64,000 nucleotides of DNA from the NCBI RefSeq assembly GCF_000966285.1, contig NZ_KQ031391.1, positions 6,758,430 through 6,822,429 on the forward strand. The letters run 5' to 3'. The DNA comes from Pseudofrankia sp. DC12. GTDB taxonomy: Bacteria > Actinomycetota > Actinomycetes > Frankiales > Frankiaceae. This document shows, one piece after another, positions 1 through 8,628 of this stretch (its first letter is position 1; the number at the start of each line of letters is the position of its first letter). The position numbers and the translations under genes were made by a program. Below the pieces are notes generated by a model, which was not told the DNA's origin, did not search any database, and saw nothing but the letters and a program-made list of their open reading frames with translations.

Positions 1-191
1 ACGAGCACAACCTTCATCGCGTCTTCGCCACCTGTGACCCGCGTAACGTCGCGTCGGCTGCCGTCCTGCGGCGGCTCGGGATGAGTTACGAGGGCCGGAT
101 GCGCGAGACGATGCTGATCCGCGACGGCTGGCGCGACTCAGACCTGTACAGCGTTCTCGCACATGAATGGCATGCGAGGCCCCGACGCTGA
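1..191 (+). CDS. GNAT-family N-acetyltransferase, C-terminal part only
   Basis: The reading frame enters from the left edge (first full codon at 3) and ends with TGA at 189-191, giving 62 residues. It contains the pattern typical of the end of RimJ/RimL-type GNAT proteins: a 'CDPRNVAS' stretch, then 'VLRRLGM' (the acetyl-CoA side helix), then 'YEGRMRE' and a closing 'YSVLAHEW'. The family moves an acetyl group from acetyl-CoA to an amine; the substrate cannot be told. The N-terminal acetyl-CoA binding motif lies outside the window. A histidine phosphatase gene follows on the opposite strand, so the two are convergent. Confidence 0.8.
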   Translation, partial: EHNLHRVFATCDPRNVASAAVLRRLGMSYEGRMRETMLIRDGWRDSDLYSVLAHEWHARPRR

Positions 192-361
192 ACCCGCCAT
201 TGCCCGACCACCAGCCGCTGGCACCGCGCTCATGCCACTTAAACCTATTACGCCACCGGTGGCAACGGCAGCATGGCTCCCGGAATCTCCGCATCGCCTG
301 GTTGTCTCGGCCCGCGAGCAACGGAATGAAGAGTCCCGGTAGCGGCTGGCGTGCGGGCGGC

Positions 362-970
362 TTAGCGAGACTGGCCGTTCGGATGCACCTGGTTGAGGCC
401 CGGGCCGAGGGCGCTGTGCAGGTGAGGGCCGTCGAAGCCGAGCTTGTATATCGCGGGCGTGGGCATCGACAGCCAGAAGGCGCAGTCGATCGAAAGACCC
501 AGGGCGAGGAGCCCGCGGGCGATCCAGGTGCCGTGCGTCGCGGCCAGGATCGTCGTCGTGGACGAAACGGACGCCACAAGATCACGAACGGCGTTCCCTG
601 CGCGGTGGGTGAGATCGGTGAGCGTCTCGCCCGCGCCAATGGCGAGATCGGGCTGATTCCAGCGCTGCTCGTAGTGGGCCTGCCAGCCCGGGGTCGGGTC
701 CAGGCCTGACCGCCACTCGCGCAGATCGTCACGGTGACATATGGGCAGGCCCAGGGCCTGTGCGGTCGGTTCGATGGTCTGGATCGCGCGAAGGTACGGG
801 CTGGACACGACCTGCGAGACGCCGAAGCCAACGAGGGGCGCCGCAAGGGCGACCGCCTGTTCATGACCCGCCTTGGTGAGCGGCCGATGGTGCTCGTCGG
901 GACCATCGAGGGTCGGTGTGACGGACACGGCGTGACGGACCAAGACCAGGACGACCACAGGAGAGATCAT
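362..970 (-). CDS. Histidine phosphatase family protein (phosphoglycerate mutase-like)
   Basis: A 202-residue protein starting at ATG 968-970. The catalytic motif near the N-terminus is 'LVRHAVS', so the usual RHG is RHA here, as in SixA-like members. 'SSPYLRAIQT' gives the phosphate-binding Arg, and 'ATHGTW' near residue 150 supplies the second catalytic His. The family removes phosphate through a phosphohistidine intermediate; the substrate (small metabolite or protein) is not predictable. It has no partner gene. The 272 bp between its start and the formyltransferase at 1243 hold no gene. Confidence 0.85.
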   Translation of the reverse strand: MISPVVVLVLVRHAVSVTPTLDGPDEHHRPLTKAGHEQAVALAAPLVGFGVSQVVSSPYLRAIQTIEPTAQALGLPICHRDDLREWRSGLDPTPGWQAHYEQRWNQPDLAIGAGETLTDLTHRAGNAVRDLVASVSSTTTILAATHGTWIARGLLALGLSIDCAFWLSMPTPAIYKLGFDGPHLHSALGPGLNQVHPNGQSR

Positions 971-1242
971 GCGTCACGCCGCTCGCTACGTAGGCGAGAA
1001 CGGGGCTGGATCTGACTCTCGCCGCTGGGCTGACCTGATGGGCCGGGGCCCTCGGGCCGAGGCGCGGCGGTCCTCCGGGGCTGTTGGAGTGCTGCGGTTA
1101 CCGGCCTGTTCGCTCGGGTCGCGCGCGCAACCGTCGAAGTCGATCTCTCCCCGTCCGCAGTGCCAGTAGCGAGTCGCTATCATAATTCGTTCTGACGGGT
1201 CCTTGGATACGAGGCCACGACCGAGTCGACGAGGTACTACGG

Positions 1243-1875
1243 GTGACTAATTTTCGCGTCGCGGTGTTCGCTTCGCACACGGGCACCAACCTGCGGGCGC
1301 TGCACCATGCCTCCCTTGAAAGTGATGCGGCGTTCTGCATTTCCTTGGTGGTGAGCAACAACCGGGAGTCTGGGGCTCTCGCCTACGCGCAAGCCTGTTC
1401 CATACCTTTCGCGCACATGTCCGGAGTGACGCATCCCGATCCGGTCCAGCTTGACGCTGCGATGTGCTCGCTCCTGGACGGTCATGAGATCAATTTGATT
1501 GTTACGGCTGGCTATATGAAGAAGATCGGCCCGCGCACGCTGGAGTCCTACGCCGGTCAGATCATCAACGTGCACCCGTCCCTGCTCCCGCGATACGGTG
1601 GGAAAGGTATGTTCGGCCGCGCGGTGCATGAGGCTGTGCTGGCGTCGGGTGATCACGTGTCTGGCGTTTCGGTCCACGTCGTCACGGCGGAGTACGACGA
1701 AGGCCCGGTCATCGGGCGTCGGATAGTCGCCGTCGAGCTGGATGACACCGTGGAGATGCTCTCACAGCGAGTCCTCAGGGCCGAGCACCTCCTCCTTCCC
1801 GAAGTAGTACAGGACCTCGCCGTGCGTGCGGCCGGCCAATGGAGAGCTGACGGTACCAAGAGGTCGCGTACGTGA
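1243..1875 (+). CDS. PurN-like formyltransferase (stand-alone paralogue)
   Basis: A 210-residue protein from GTG 1243. It has the glycinamide ribonucleotide formyltransferase fold: 'GTNLRAL' near the N-terminus replaces the PurN phosphate loop, and the catalytic triad can be placed at Asn109 and His111 in 'NVHPSLLP' and Asp152 in 'YDEGPVIG', matching E. coli N106/H108/D144. The reaction would pass a formyl group from 10-formyl-tetrahydrofolate to an amine. The gene has no purine neighbours, sits beside recombinase and acetyltransferase remnants, and its codons are less GC-rich than those of its neighbours. A role in specialised metabolism or a recently acquired copy is therefore more likely than the housekeeping PurN. 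This is an inference. Confidence 0.75.
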   Translation: MTNFRVAVFASHTGTNLRALHHASLESDAAFCISLVVSNNRESGALAYAQACSIPFAHMSGVTHPDPVQLDAAMCSLLDGHEINLIVTAGYMKKIGPRTLESYAGQIINVHPSLLPRYGGKGMFGRAVHEAVLASGDHVSGVSVHVVTAEYDEGPVIGRRIVAVELDDTVEMLSQRVLRAEHLLLPEVVQDLAVRAAGQWRADGTKRSRT

Positions 1876-1937
1876 TCGTTCCATTCCTCCGTGATCCGCT
1901 TTTCCCGGGGCACGGAGTTCGGTTGAGGGACCTGGCA

Positions 1938-2533
1938 TCAGACGTCGATCTCAGGCTTGTTGGCCCCAGCACGCTCGATGACCCGGTACACCGTGGCCCG
2001 GGACACCTCGAACAACTCGGCCAGGTCGGCGATCGAGTGCTCTCCAGCGGTGTGCAGCTTGACCAGGTGCGCCTGGCGGGGCGGGGACAGCTTCGGCGCG
2101 CGGCCCTTGAGCTTGCCCTTGGCCCGGGCGATCGCCATGCCCTCCCGGGTCCGCATGCGCAGCAGGTCGACCTCGAACTCGGCGAAGGTGGCCAGGATGT
2201 TGAAGAACAGCTTGCCCATGGGGTCGGTCGGGTCGTACACCATGGTGCCGAGCTGCAGCCGTACCCGCCGGGCGGCGAGGGAGTCCCCGATGTCGCGGGC
2301 ATCGGGGACGGAGCGGGCCAGCCGGTCGAGTTTGGGCACCACGAGCGTGTCGCCACCGCGGACGGCCGCGAGGCCTGGTCCAGGCCGGGCCGGGCGCGGG
2401 TGGTGCCGGTCATCCCACGGTCGAGGTAGATGCGGTCCTCGGCGACGCCGAGGTCGAGCAGTGCCGCTCGCTGTGCGGCGAGGTCCTGCTTGTCGGTGGA
2501 GCAGCGGGCGTAGCCGATCAGGGTCGCGGTCAC
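1938..2533 (-). pseudogene. Serine recombinase (resolvase) with one frameshift
   Basis: Two frames together make one complete TnpR-like recombinase. From GTG 2531-2533 the first frame reads 'IGYARCSTDKQDLAAQR', containing the catalytic Ser of 'YARCSTD', and runs to 'TRARPGLDQA'. A one-base loss near 2372-2374 then shifts into the frame reading 'VVPKLDRLARSVPDARD', 'FNILATFAEFE', 'KGRAPKLS' and the C-terminal helix-turn-helix 'VSRATVYRVIERAG', ending at TGA 1938-1940. Restoring one C in the run at 2372-2374 gives an uninterrupted protein of about 197 residues. No terminal inverted repeats or transposase were found beside it. Either the gene is dead or the base is a sequencing error. Confidence 0.85.
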
Positions 2534-2730
2534 GTCCCGGGAGCGTACGGATAGCCACCGACATTTGAGACGGCCAGCGGACGGGCTATCTGAGACGCGC
2601 TCGGCGATCGAGGCGGCGCGTTGACCTCGGACGATCCTGGCCACGACCGGCGCCGCGATCCGGGCCGAGCACTGTCCGGTTGGGGATCCCCTTACGGACA
2701 CTCAAGATCTCTTCGCCTGCCCCCTGGTGC

Positions 2731-3544
2731 CTACTCGGCGCGCTGTCCGACTCGCAGGACGCTCAGGTAACGGCGTGGCGCCCGGTTGCCCATCCGCGTG
2801 CGGATGCGTTCGGCGATGGCGTCGAGAAGGGGCTCGCGGACGTCGTGGTCGAGCTTTCGGTAGATCGAGGTCGTGCGGAGAAGATTGGCGAAGCCGGGCC
2901 CCGTCGAACCACTGAACGGTCGGGTACCAGCGCACGGTCGTGGGGCCGAACAGGCTGCCGGGATCCTCGGCCAGTCCCCATCCCTCGTCCGTGGTAGGCA
3001 CGTCGTCCTCCAGCGGCGGATGACCCCAGTCGGGATTCCCGGGAGAGAACCGCTGGTGCAGATCGGCGGTCTCGGCGTACACCTCCGGTTCTCCCGGTCT
3101 GCGGACGACGACGTTGCCGAGCAGCGCCATCCAGCCTCCAGGACGGAGCGCGTCGTGCGCTCGCTGCCAGCCGATCGACGGGTCGACCCAGTGCCACGAC
3201 GACGCGGCCACGAGCACGTCGAAGCATCGACCGCGGTCGTCCCACTCCTCGAACGTGGACGTCTCGACGGTGACGTCGCGGAAGGTGGCGACCCGATCGC
3301 GAGCGAGCGCGGCCATCTCCACGCCCGGCTCGACGGCGGTCACCGAGCATCTGAGCGCTGCCAGCGACCGTGTCGCCTGACCGGTACCGCAGCCCACCTC
3401 AAGCACCGACGACCCCGCGTCCATGCCGGTGATGGTGACGAGGTCCGCGAACAACTCGTCGGGGTATCTCGGCCGAACCCGGTCGTAGAGCTCCGGCACC
3501 TCGTTGAACACCCGACCGAGGTTCCGTCGATTCGAGCCTGCCAT
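2731..3544 (-). pseudogene. SAM-dependent methyltransferase with a 3' frameshift
   Basis: Starts at ATG 3542-3544. The class I methyltransferase core is intact: 'YDRVRPRYPDEL', SAM motif I 'VLEVGCGTGQ', 'SWHWVDP' and 'ALRPGGWMALLG'. After 'TVQWFDGA' the frame breaks in the C run at 2897-2903. With one C removed the protein continues 'GFANLLRTTSIYRKL' to a TAG at 2731-2733, about 270 residues in all. Without correction the frame runs to 2702 as Arg/Pro-rich non-protein. It is a close relative of the intact methyltransferase at 3921-4703 (same 'YDR.RPRYPD' and 'WHWVDP' signatures), so it may be an old duplicate. Substrate unknown. Confidence 0.8.
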
Positions 3545-3618
3545 CGCACCATCCTGCCGTCACCTTTACCGACGCCCGGAATCCTGGAGAAAGTCGTCAA
3601 GACCTGCGGATTTGCTTG

Positions 3619-3855
3619 CTACGCCTGATCTTCGCGGGGTCGGGCGGAGCTCATTCTGATCTTGATGTTGTTCTCGCCGTGCCGAACGACGTCATGGAAG
3701 CCGAGTCGCTGGTAGAGGGCGTGCGCTTGCTGGTTGACGGCCAGGACGTCGAGGGTGACGGGGTGGCCGCGGCGAGCGGCCTCGTCGAGGAGGTCCTGGA
3801 CGGCGCAGGTGTGGTCGGCCGTGTCGAGCTGCCCTGGATGGCGGATGCCTGCGGC
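3619..3855 (-). pseudogene. GNAT acetyltransferase C-terminal remnant
   Basis: The last 75 or so residues read as the end of a GNAT protein: 'LLDEAARRGHPVTLDVLAVN', then 'AHALYQRLGFHDVV' and a short tail to the stop at 3619-3621. The acetyl-CoA binding first half is absent; upstream in this frame is antisense-like Arg-rich sequence overlapping the end of the methyltransferase. The 5' boundary given is approximate. It is most simply a 5'-deleted gene. Confidence 0.6.
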
Positions 3856-3920
3856 ATCTCCTACGACTCCCTGGCCTGGGCTGGCATCCCGCCGGCAGCG
3901 GGACAGACTGGCAAGCTGGG

Positions 3921-4703
3921 TCAGGTGGCGCCGGTTCGCGCCGCAGTGGCCGCCAGCGTGGTGTAGGGCATGGTGAAGCCGCCCCCGGTCCTGTCGATGG
4001 CGGCCCCGACGCAGTCCAGCACTTCGGCCAGCTTGTCCGGCGAGAGCTGGGTGAGGGCGCCGGTGGCGGGCAGATGGTCCAGCCACTCGTCGCGGGTGTA
4101 GGACTGCTCCCAGTCGAATCGCCACTGCTCCGGCTCGCCGAACCCGCCTGCCTGTCGGATGCCGTCGGCGGCCTTGGCGAACATCGCCTGGTAGATGTCC
4201 GCGGCGGTCCTAGTCGGCTGGTCACGGCCCGTTGGCCGGAGGTTCAACGGTGAGTCGGGCGCCACCCGCCGGTAGACGGCGGTGAACGCTTCTTGTATCT
4301 CGGGCGGGGCGTCGAACGCGTGCCCGAACACCGCCAGCCGGCCGCCGGGCCGCAGGACCCGCGCCGCCTTGGCCGCGCCCGCGACCGGGTCCACCCAGTG
4401 CCATGCCTGTCCGGAGACGGCCGCGTCGAACAGGCGGCCAGCCGGGTCCCACGCTTCGAAGGTGGCGACCTCGACCTCGACCCCGGTCCGCCGGGCAAAC
4501 TCGGCCATCCGCGCGTCGGGGTCGACGCCGAGCACCCTGCAGCCGGCCGCCTGGAACTGCCGGGCCGCTATGCCGGTGCCGCAGCCGACGTCGAGGGCGT
4601 CGAGGCCGGGGCTGGTGGCGACGATCCGCTCCACCAGCGCGTCGGGATAGCGGGGCCGGGCCCGGTCGTAACGCTCGGGGTCCACGCCGAACGACTCGGC
4701 CAT
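3921..4703 (-). CDS. Class I SAM-dependent methyltransferase
   Basis: A 260-residue protein if started at ATG 4701-4703 (giving 'MAESFGVDPERYDR'). A GTG at 4764-4766 would add 21 residues but lies inside the palindromic operator and lacks family similarity. Motifs: 'YDRARPRYPDAL', SAM motif I 'LDVGCGTGIAA', 'GVDPDARM' (acidic end of strand 2), 'WHWVDPVAG' and 'VLRPGGRLAVFG'. These mark the UbiE/YafE-like branch that methylates small molecules; the substrate is unknown. It diverges from the TetR gene at 4837, and a perfect palindrome lies between them, so it is very likely controlled by that regulator. Confidence 0.85.
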   Translation of the reverse strand: MAESFGVDPERYDRARPRYPDALVERIVATSPGLDALDVGCGTGIAARQFQAAGCRVLGVDPDARMAEFARRTGVEVEVATFEAWDPAGRLFDAAVSGQAWHWVDPVAGAAKAARVLRPGGRLAVFGHAFDAPPEIQEAFTAVYRRVAPDSPLNLRPTGRDQPTRTAADIYQAMFAKAADGIRQAGGFGEPEQWRFDWEQSYTRDEWLDHLPATGALTQLSPDKLAEVLDCVGAAIDRTGGGFTMPYTTLAATAARTGAT

Positions 4704-4758
4704 CTGTCGGTGTTGATGAGGCTCCTGCTCGGGAGGACGTGATGGCTCCCGCGATAGT

Positions 4759-4794
4759 GTGGGCACACGCCCACTCTAGTGGGCGTGTGCCCAC
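4759..4794. promoter_or_regulatory. Perfect 17-bp inverted repeat, TetR operator candidate
   Basis: Left arm gtgggcacacgcccact (4759-4775) and its exact complement (4778-4794) are separated by 2 bp. It lies between the divergent methyltransferase and TetR genes, the usual place for a TetR autoregulatory operator. Confidence 0.8.
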
Positions 4795-4836
4795 TAAGGT
4801 ATCGGGTGAGGGTTACCCGGGTACGGAGGACGCCCG

Positions 4837-5439
4837 GTGCCAACAGGGGTGCACATCCGCGACGCTCGCCAGCAGCTGTTCGACGCCGCCGAGCGCGTCC
4901 TGCTGCGGGATGGGCCGAGCGCGTTGACCAGCCGGGCGATCACCACCGAGGCGGGTGTCGCCAAGGGAGTCCTGCACCGGCATTTCGCCGACTTCGACGC
5001 CTTCCTCGTCGAGCTCGCGCAGGACCGCGTCGCCCGGATCGAGGCCCAGGCCGCCGCTCTGCGCCAGTCCGCCGGGACTGGCACCGTCGCCGGCAACCTC
5101 ACCCGCGCTCTGATGGACCTGTTCGACTCGGTCGCTGTCGCGATCGTCGGCCTCGTCATCTGCCGGGACGAACTGCGCCTCCGGCTGCGCAAGGCCAGGT
5201 CCTCCCCTGACATCCCGGTCTTGGCCGAGGCCAGCGTCATGATCGCCTCCTATCTCGCCGACGAGTGCGAACTGGGCCGCATCGCGGCCGACGTCGACGC
5301 CGACTCGCTCGCACTCTCGCTGATCGGGGCCGGACATTTGCTGTTCGCGGGCCGGCAGGGCGCCCCACCGGGCTCTGGAGCTGTCGACAAGGTCGTGACC
5401 ACGGTCATCGCCGATGTCATGCGACGACGGCTGCGGTAA
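4837..5439 (+). CDS. TetR family transcriptional regulator
   Basis: A 200-residue protein from GTG 4837, preceded by acggagga at 4823-4830 as ribosome binding site. The N-terminal TetR DNA-binding domain spans roughly residues 9-58: 'QLFDAAERVLLRDG', then 'ITTEAGVAKGVLHRHF'. The C-terminal ligand domain is alpha-helical and unassigned. It is divergent from the methyltransferase at 3921-4703 with a 36-bp palindrome between them, so a repressor of both genes released by a small molecule is the natural model. The next 207 bp (5440-5646) hold no gene. Confidence 0.9.
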   Translation: MPTGVHIRDARQQLFDAAERVLLRDGPSALTSRAITTEAGVAKGVLHRHFADFDAFLVELAQDRVARIEAQAAALRQSAGTGTVAGNLTRALMDLFDSVAVAIVGLVICRDELRLRLRKARSSPDIPVLAEASVMIASYLADECELGRIAADVDADSLALSLIGAGHLLFAGRQGAPPGSGAVDKVVTTVIADVMRRRLR

Positions 5440-5646
5440 GCAGCCCGCCAGCACGCCGCCTGACGCAAGGTGTTAAGGAAGTTCTCGCGAACGGTCCTCC
5501 TGAGAATCGCTCGCCGGACCGCCCTGGGAGCGGATGCGCGGTAACGCAAGGCGGCAACCCCAGCCCGGCCAGCATCTACCGGGCGCTGGCCGGGCACGCC
5601 GAGCGCGAGGCGTACCCGGAGGCGATCGACCAGGCCCGCGCTGACG

Positions 5647-6450
5647 CTATGCGGGCCGCCGGCCCCAGGCGATGGCCGTCGCGAAGGCGAGGTCGAAGAA
5701 GGCCGGGTCCGCCAGGAGCTCCAACGCCTCGTCGAGAGTGTCGTCCGAGACGAGGTCGAACTCACGGATGCGCGTACGCAGCCGCGTCAGGGTCAGCGAC
5801 CAGCACAGCGCCGAGGCGTTGGCGCCGCCCGTGGTCGGGAGATGAACAGTCGTCCCGACATCGACGAGGTTCCGGTCGACCAGCGGGCCGGGGAATCGGC
5901 GTGCCCACGTGGAGTCGGTGCCGATCGTCTTCGCGAGCACCTGGTCGATCGCGCCCATGGCCCGGCCGAACTGGGGGTGCGGTGAGGAGCCGAGCGGGAA
6001 ACCGGCGATCGACTCGATCACGATCAAGCCGCCTGGCCTCAGCCAGCTCGCCAGGCGGTCCAGGACCCCTTCCCGCTCGGGGAGGTGCTCCAGGACGAAA
6101 CGTGCGTGGATGAGGTCGAACGGCGCCGCGTCCGGCGCCGGGTCGCGGGTGATGTCGTGCCGCAGAACCGTCAGGTGCGGAACTGTGAGGTCGGTCAGGT
6201 GGCCGGTGTCGATATCGGTCGCGACGACCTGGCCTGCGGCAGCGACCCTCTCGGCTAGCCAGACCGCGATCGACCCGCTGCCGGCACCGACCTCCAGGCA
6301 GCGCCAGCCGGCGGCGACGCCAAGCTCGTCGAGGACGCGGACGCTCGTCGGGTCGCAGACCGTGGCCATGGCGCCGAGCCGGGCCCGCTCTGCCGCCTCC
6401 GGGCCACCAAGCACATCGTCCGTGTACCGGAGCTCCTGCTGGCCAGACAC
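5647..6450 (-). CDS. SAM-dependent methyltransferase
   Basis: A 267-residue protein. SAM motif I is 'LEVGAGSGSIAVWLAERV'; 'VVATDIDTGHL' ends strand 2; 'FDLIHARFVLEHLPERE' and 'WLRPGGLIVIE' are the next core motifs. The long C-terminal part (residues ~160-267) is the substrate cap. It is only distantly like the two methyltransferases at 2.7-4.7 kb and is better matched by the ubiquinone/menaquinone-type or rebeccamycin O-methyltransferase-like groups. No operon partner is visible and the substrate is unknown. Confidence 0.8.
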   Translation of the reverse strand: MSGQQELRYTDDVLGGPEAAERARLGAMATVCDPTSVRVLDELGVAAGWRCLEVGAGSGSIAVWLAERVAAAGQVVATDIDTGHLTDLTVPHLTVLRHDITRDPAPDAAPFDLIHARFVLEHLPEREGVLDRLASWLRPGGLIVIESIAGFPLGSSPHPQFGRAMGAIDQVLAKTIGTDSTWARRFPGPLVDRNLVDVGTTVHLPTTGGANASALCWSLTLTRLRTRIREFDLVSDDTLDEALELLADPAFFDLAFATAIAWGRRPA

Positions 6451-6552
6451 CGATCAGACCCTAGCCTTTCCGACACCCGAGGCCAGGAGCCCTGACCCGG
6501 GACGTCTGTTCCTCGAGGGCCTTGACCGGCCCCGGTGGCGGGCAGGGGCAGC

Positions 6553-6845
6553 GCGGTGGTCGGGTTCGTCAGCGGCCTCACCGGGCGGCTGCAAGTCCGA
6601 TCAGTTCCGGGACCGGTTGGTCGCCGCTACTGGCCCGTGCCGCGCAGCATGACCTGCTGCACGCGGCCTTCACCGCCGAGGGGCACCGCAGCTATGACCT
6701 TGCCGCCCGGTCCGCCTTTACCTTCCGGTTCCTGGACTCGGGCGAGGCGGAGGCGGACATTCTGGAGGCGACCCAGCGCGCTGAAGCCGCCGCAGAAGCG
6801 TGGCTGACCGCGCGCGGCTACGGCTACAAGAACCTCAGGTCCCAG
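6553..6845 (+). pseudogene. DUF6204-type protein gene, broken in at least two places
   Basis: Three frames must be joined to recover the family. 'GFVSGLTG' (about 6558) is in one frame, 'DQFRDRLVAA' (about 6598-6628) in a second, and 'RAAQHDLLHAAFTAEGH', 'SYDLAARSAFTFRF', 'GEAEADILEATQ' and 'LTARGYGYKNLRSQ' (6636-6845) in a third. The joined product matches the short (about 110 residue) actinobacterial DUF6204 proteins, whose function is unknown. Two shifts in 300 bp make a single sequencing error an unlikely explanation. Confidence 0.65.
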
Positions 6846-6953
6846 GCTGCGGCCGCGCCCCCGACCGCAGTAGGGCGCTGTCGTCGAGGAGCTGCTCGGC
6901 CGGGAGGACCTCGGGCCGCGGGAGCGGGTGCTGCTGTGGCAGGGGGGCCGCGT

Positions 6954-6987
6954 GTGGATTGACGACGTACGTGGATTGACGACGTAC
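6954..6987. repeat. Exact 17-bp tandem duplication
   Basis: gtggattgacgacgtac occurs twice back to back (6954-6970, 6971-6987) in the gap between the broken DUF6204 gene and the membrane protein gene. Function unknown. Confidence 0.9.
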
Positions 6988-7035
6988 TCGGATCCGCGGG
7001 CGAGACGGGCCTGCGCCGTGAGCGGGCCGCGGGGG

Positions 7036-7602
7036 TCAGCCTCCGGTCGTCGACCCGGGCTGGACGATCATGAGAACGGCGACGGCGGCCCAGAGCAGGT
7101 TGAAGATCCCGGTCGTCATCGCCAGCCGGGCTGCCTGCTTCGCGGCCGAGACCGGGTCCGTCGGGGCCGGCCGGGCCTGCGTCACGAGGGTGGCCGTTCC
7201 CGACTGGCCTGTCGCGACCGGGGCGGCTTCGGTCGTCGCGGGGGCGCCGTTCGTGGTCAGCGCGGTGAGCGCGCGGTTCTGGCCGGGCAGGACGACTCCG
7301 GCGAGCAGCCCCGCCGCGGCGGCGGTGAGCACGATCGAGACGATCAGCCAGGCCTGGCCGAAGACGTGGAGCGGGCCGGCGAGCGCGAGGCCGAAGAACG
7401 GCACCGCGATCGCGGCCAGCGTGTAGACCTGGCAGATCCGGTGCAGCGTCCGGGCGACCGTCAGCGGTGCGCTCTCCCCCGGGCTGTCCGCCGCGCCGGC
7501 GGCGAGCCGCAGGTGACGCGGGAACATGCTCGCCGCGACGGCAACCGGGCCGATCGTGAGGATGACGGCGAGCACATGCAGGCAAAGGAGGAACTTGTTC
7601 AC
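7036..7602 (-). CDS. Four-helix integral membrane protein (DUF2269-like)
   Basis: A 188-residue protein from GTG 7600-7602, with ggagag just upstream. A start further up (7776) would add a charged, unstructured leader that no membrane family supports. Four hydrophobic segments are clear: residues about 4-26 ('VLAVILTIGPVAVAASMF'), 64-84, 93-114 and 166-185. A hydrophilic Ala/Thr-rich loop lies between the third and fourth. The short N-terminus and 'HVLAVILTIGP' resemble DUF2269 membrane proteins; function unknown. Confidence 0.7.
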   Translation of the reverse strand: MNKFLLCLHVLAVILTIGPVAVAASMFPRHLRLAAGAADSPGESAPLTVARTLHRICQVYTLAAIAVPFFGLALAGPLHVFGQAWLIVSIVLTAAAAGLLAGVVLPGQNRALTALTTNGAPATTEAAPVATGQSGTATLVTQARPAPTDPVSAAKQAARLAMTTGIFNLLWAAVAVLMIVQPGSTTGG

Positions 7603-7944
7603 GACTGGGGTCTCTCCGGCTTCGTCGACGGTCACTGCCGCGCGTCCTGGCACTTGGTCGTGCCTGGGGCGTCGGGCCCGCGTACGACCGCGAAGGCCCG
7701 CATCCCTGACGCTAACCATCGCATCCCGTCCGGCGCAGGGGCCGGACGGGCCTACGCCGCCGGATTTCCGCCACACGGGAGCCGGCGATCAAGACGACCG
7801 GCGGGTCGGCCCAGGCGAGGTGGTGCCCCCCCACGTGGAAAATCCGGTGAGCGGCGGGGGTTGTGGTCGTAGGCTGCTGGGCATGAGCTGGCGACATTGA
7901 TCCAGTACTGATCCCAAGGGAAGCTCGCGGGCCTATGCCCCGGG
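7603..7944. other. Intergenic, 342 bp
   Basis: Between the start of the membrane protein gene and the end of the TetR gene. No coding frame, RNA gene or clear hairpin was recognised. Confidence 0.5.
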
Positions 7945-8628
7945 TTACGACGCCCAGGTGGCGAGTCCGGCCAGTAGGCAGGCCAGGCCACGCTCGAACC
8001 GTTCGTCGGCGTCCAGGTCCGTGGCCTCGCGCACCATTCGCTCCAGGTGTGGGTAGCTGCCGCTGTTCAGAGCCTCTTGCAGGTATGGGGCCACGGAGGC
8101 GCGCCATTGCTCTTCGGTGAGCCCGGAACGCCGCTGGGTCCGCGTCTCGGCCAACTCTCTTGCGGCTGCACCCAGTACATACGCCAAGACGGTCTCTACG
8201 GCACTGCTCGCGGTGGTCGGGTCGTCCTCATAGCCAGCCGCCGCTCCAAGGGCCCGTTCGTGGTGAACCAAGGCATTGGGGCCGATGGCCGGGCGTCCAG
8301 CCAGTTCAGCACCCAGCCATGGATGGGTTTTGAGCATGGCGCGCCGGTTGCGGGCCACAGCGGCCAGGTCCGCGCGCCAATCGCCCGACGCTTCCGGCGG
8401 CACATGCCGGCCGAGGACCTCATCGACCATGCGATCGAGCAGCTCGTCACGGCTGTCGAGCACGCGGTAGAAAGAGGCCGTGCCCGACCGGAGCGTGGTG
8501 GCCACACGGCGTAGGGAGACCGCGTCGAGACCCTCCCGATCGGCCAGGGCGACCGCGGCCGCGACGATCTCCGGCAGGTCGGGCGCGCTCCCCCGCCGCG
8601 GCGGGGGCTCCTGGCTCCAGACGACCAT
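7945..8628 (-). CDS. TetR family regulator with TetR_C-type ligand domain
   Basis: A 227-residue protein starting at ATG 8626-8628. The HTH part is 'IVAAAVALADREGLDAVSLR' then 'VATTLRSGTASFYRVLDSRD' (residues ~20-60). The C-terminal half ('RNRRAMLKTHPWLG', 'ETVLAYVLGAAARE', 'ERFERGLACLLAGL') resembles the TetR_C dimer/ligand domain of TetR(B)-like repressors. It is divergent from the SnoaL-like gene at 8664, and a perfect palindrome covers both start codons. No ribosome binding site fits before the ATG, so a leaderless message is likely. Confidence 0.88.
   Translation of the reverse strand: MVVWSQEPPPRRGSAPDLPEIVAAAVALADREGLDAVSLRRVATTLRSGTASFYRVLDSRDELLDRMVDEVLGRHVPPEASGDWRADLAAVARNRRAMLKTHPWLGAELAGRPAIGPNALVHHERALGAAAGYEDDPTTASSAVETVLAYVLGAAARELAETRTQRRSGLTEEQWRASVAPYLQEALNSGSYPHLERMVREATDLDADERFERGLACLLAGLATWAS

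Noticed and set aside
5440-5646. Possible transposase or phage remnant ('SPASIYRALAGHAEREAYPE')
   Set aside because: The similarity is too short to name a family, and no inverted repeats flank it.
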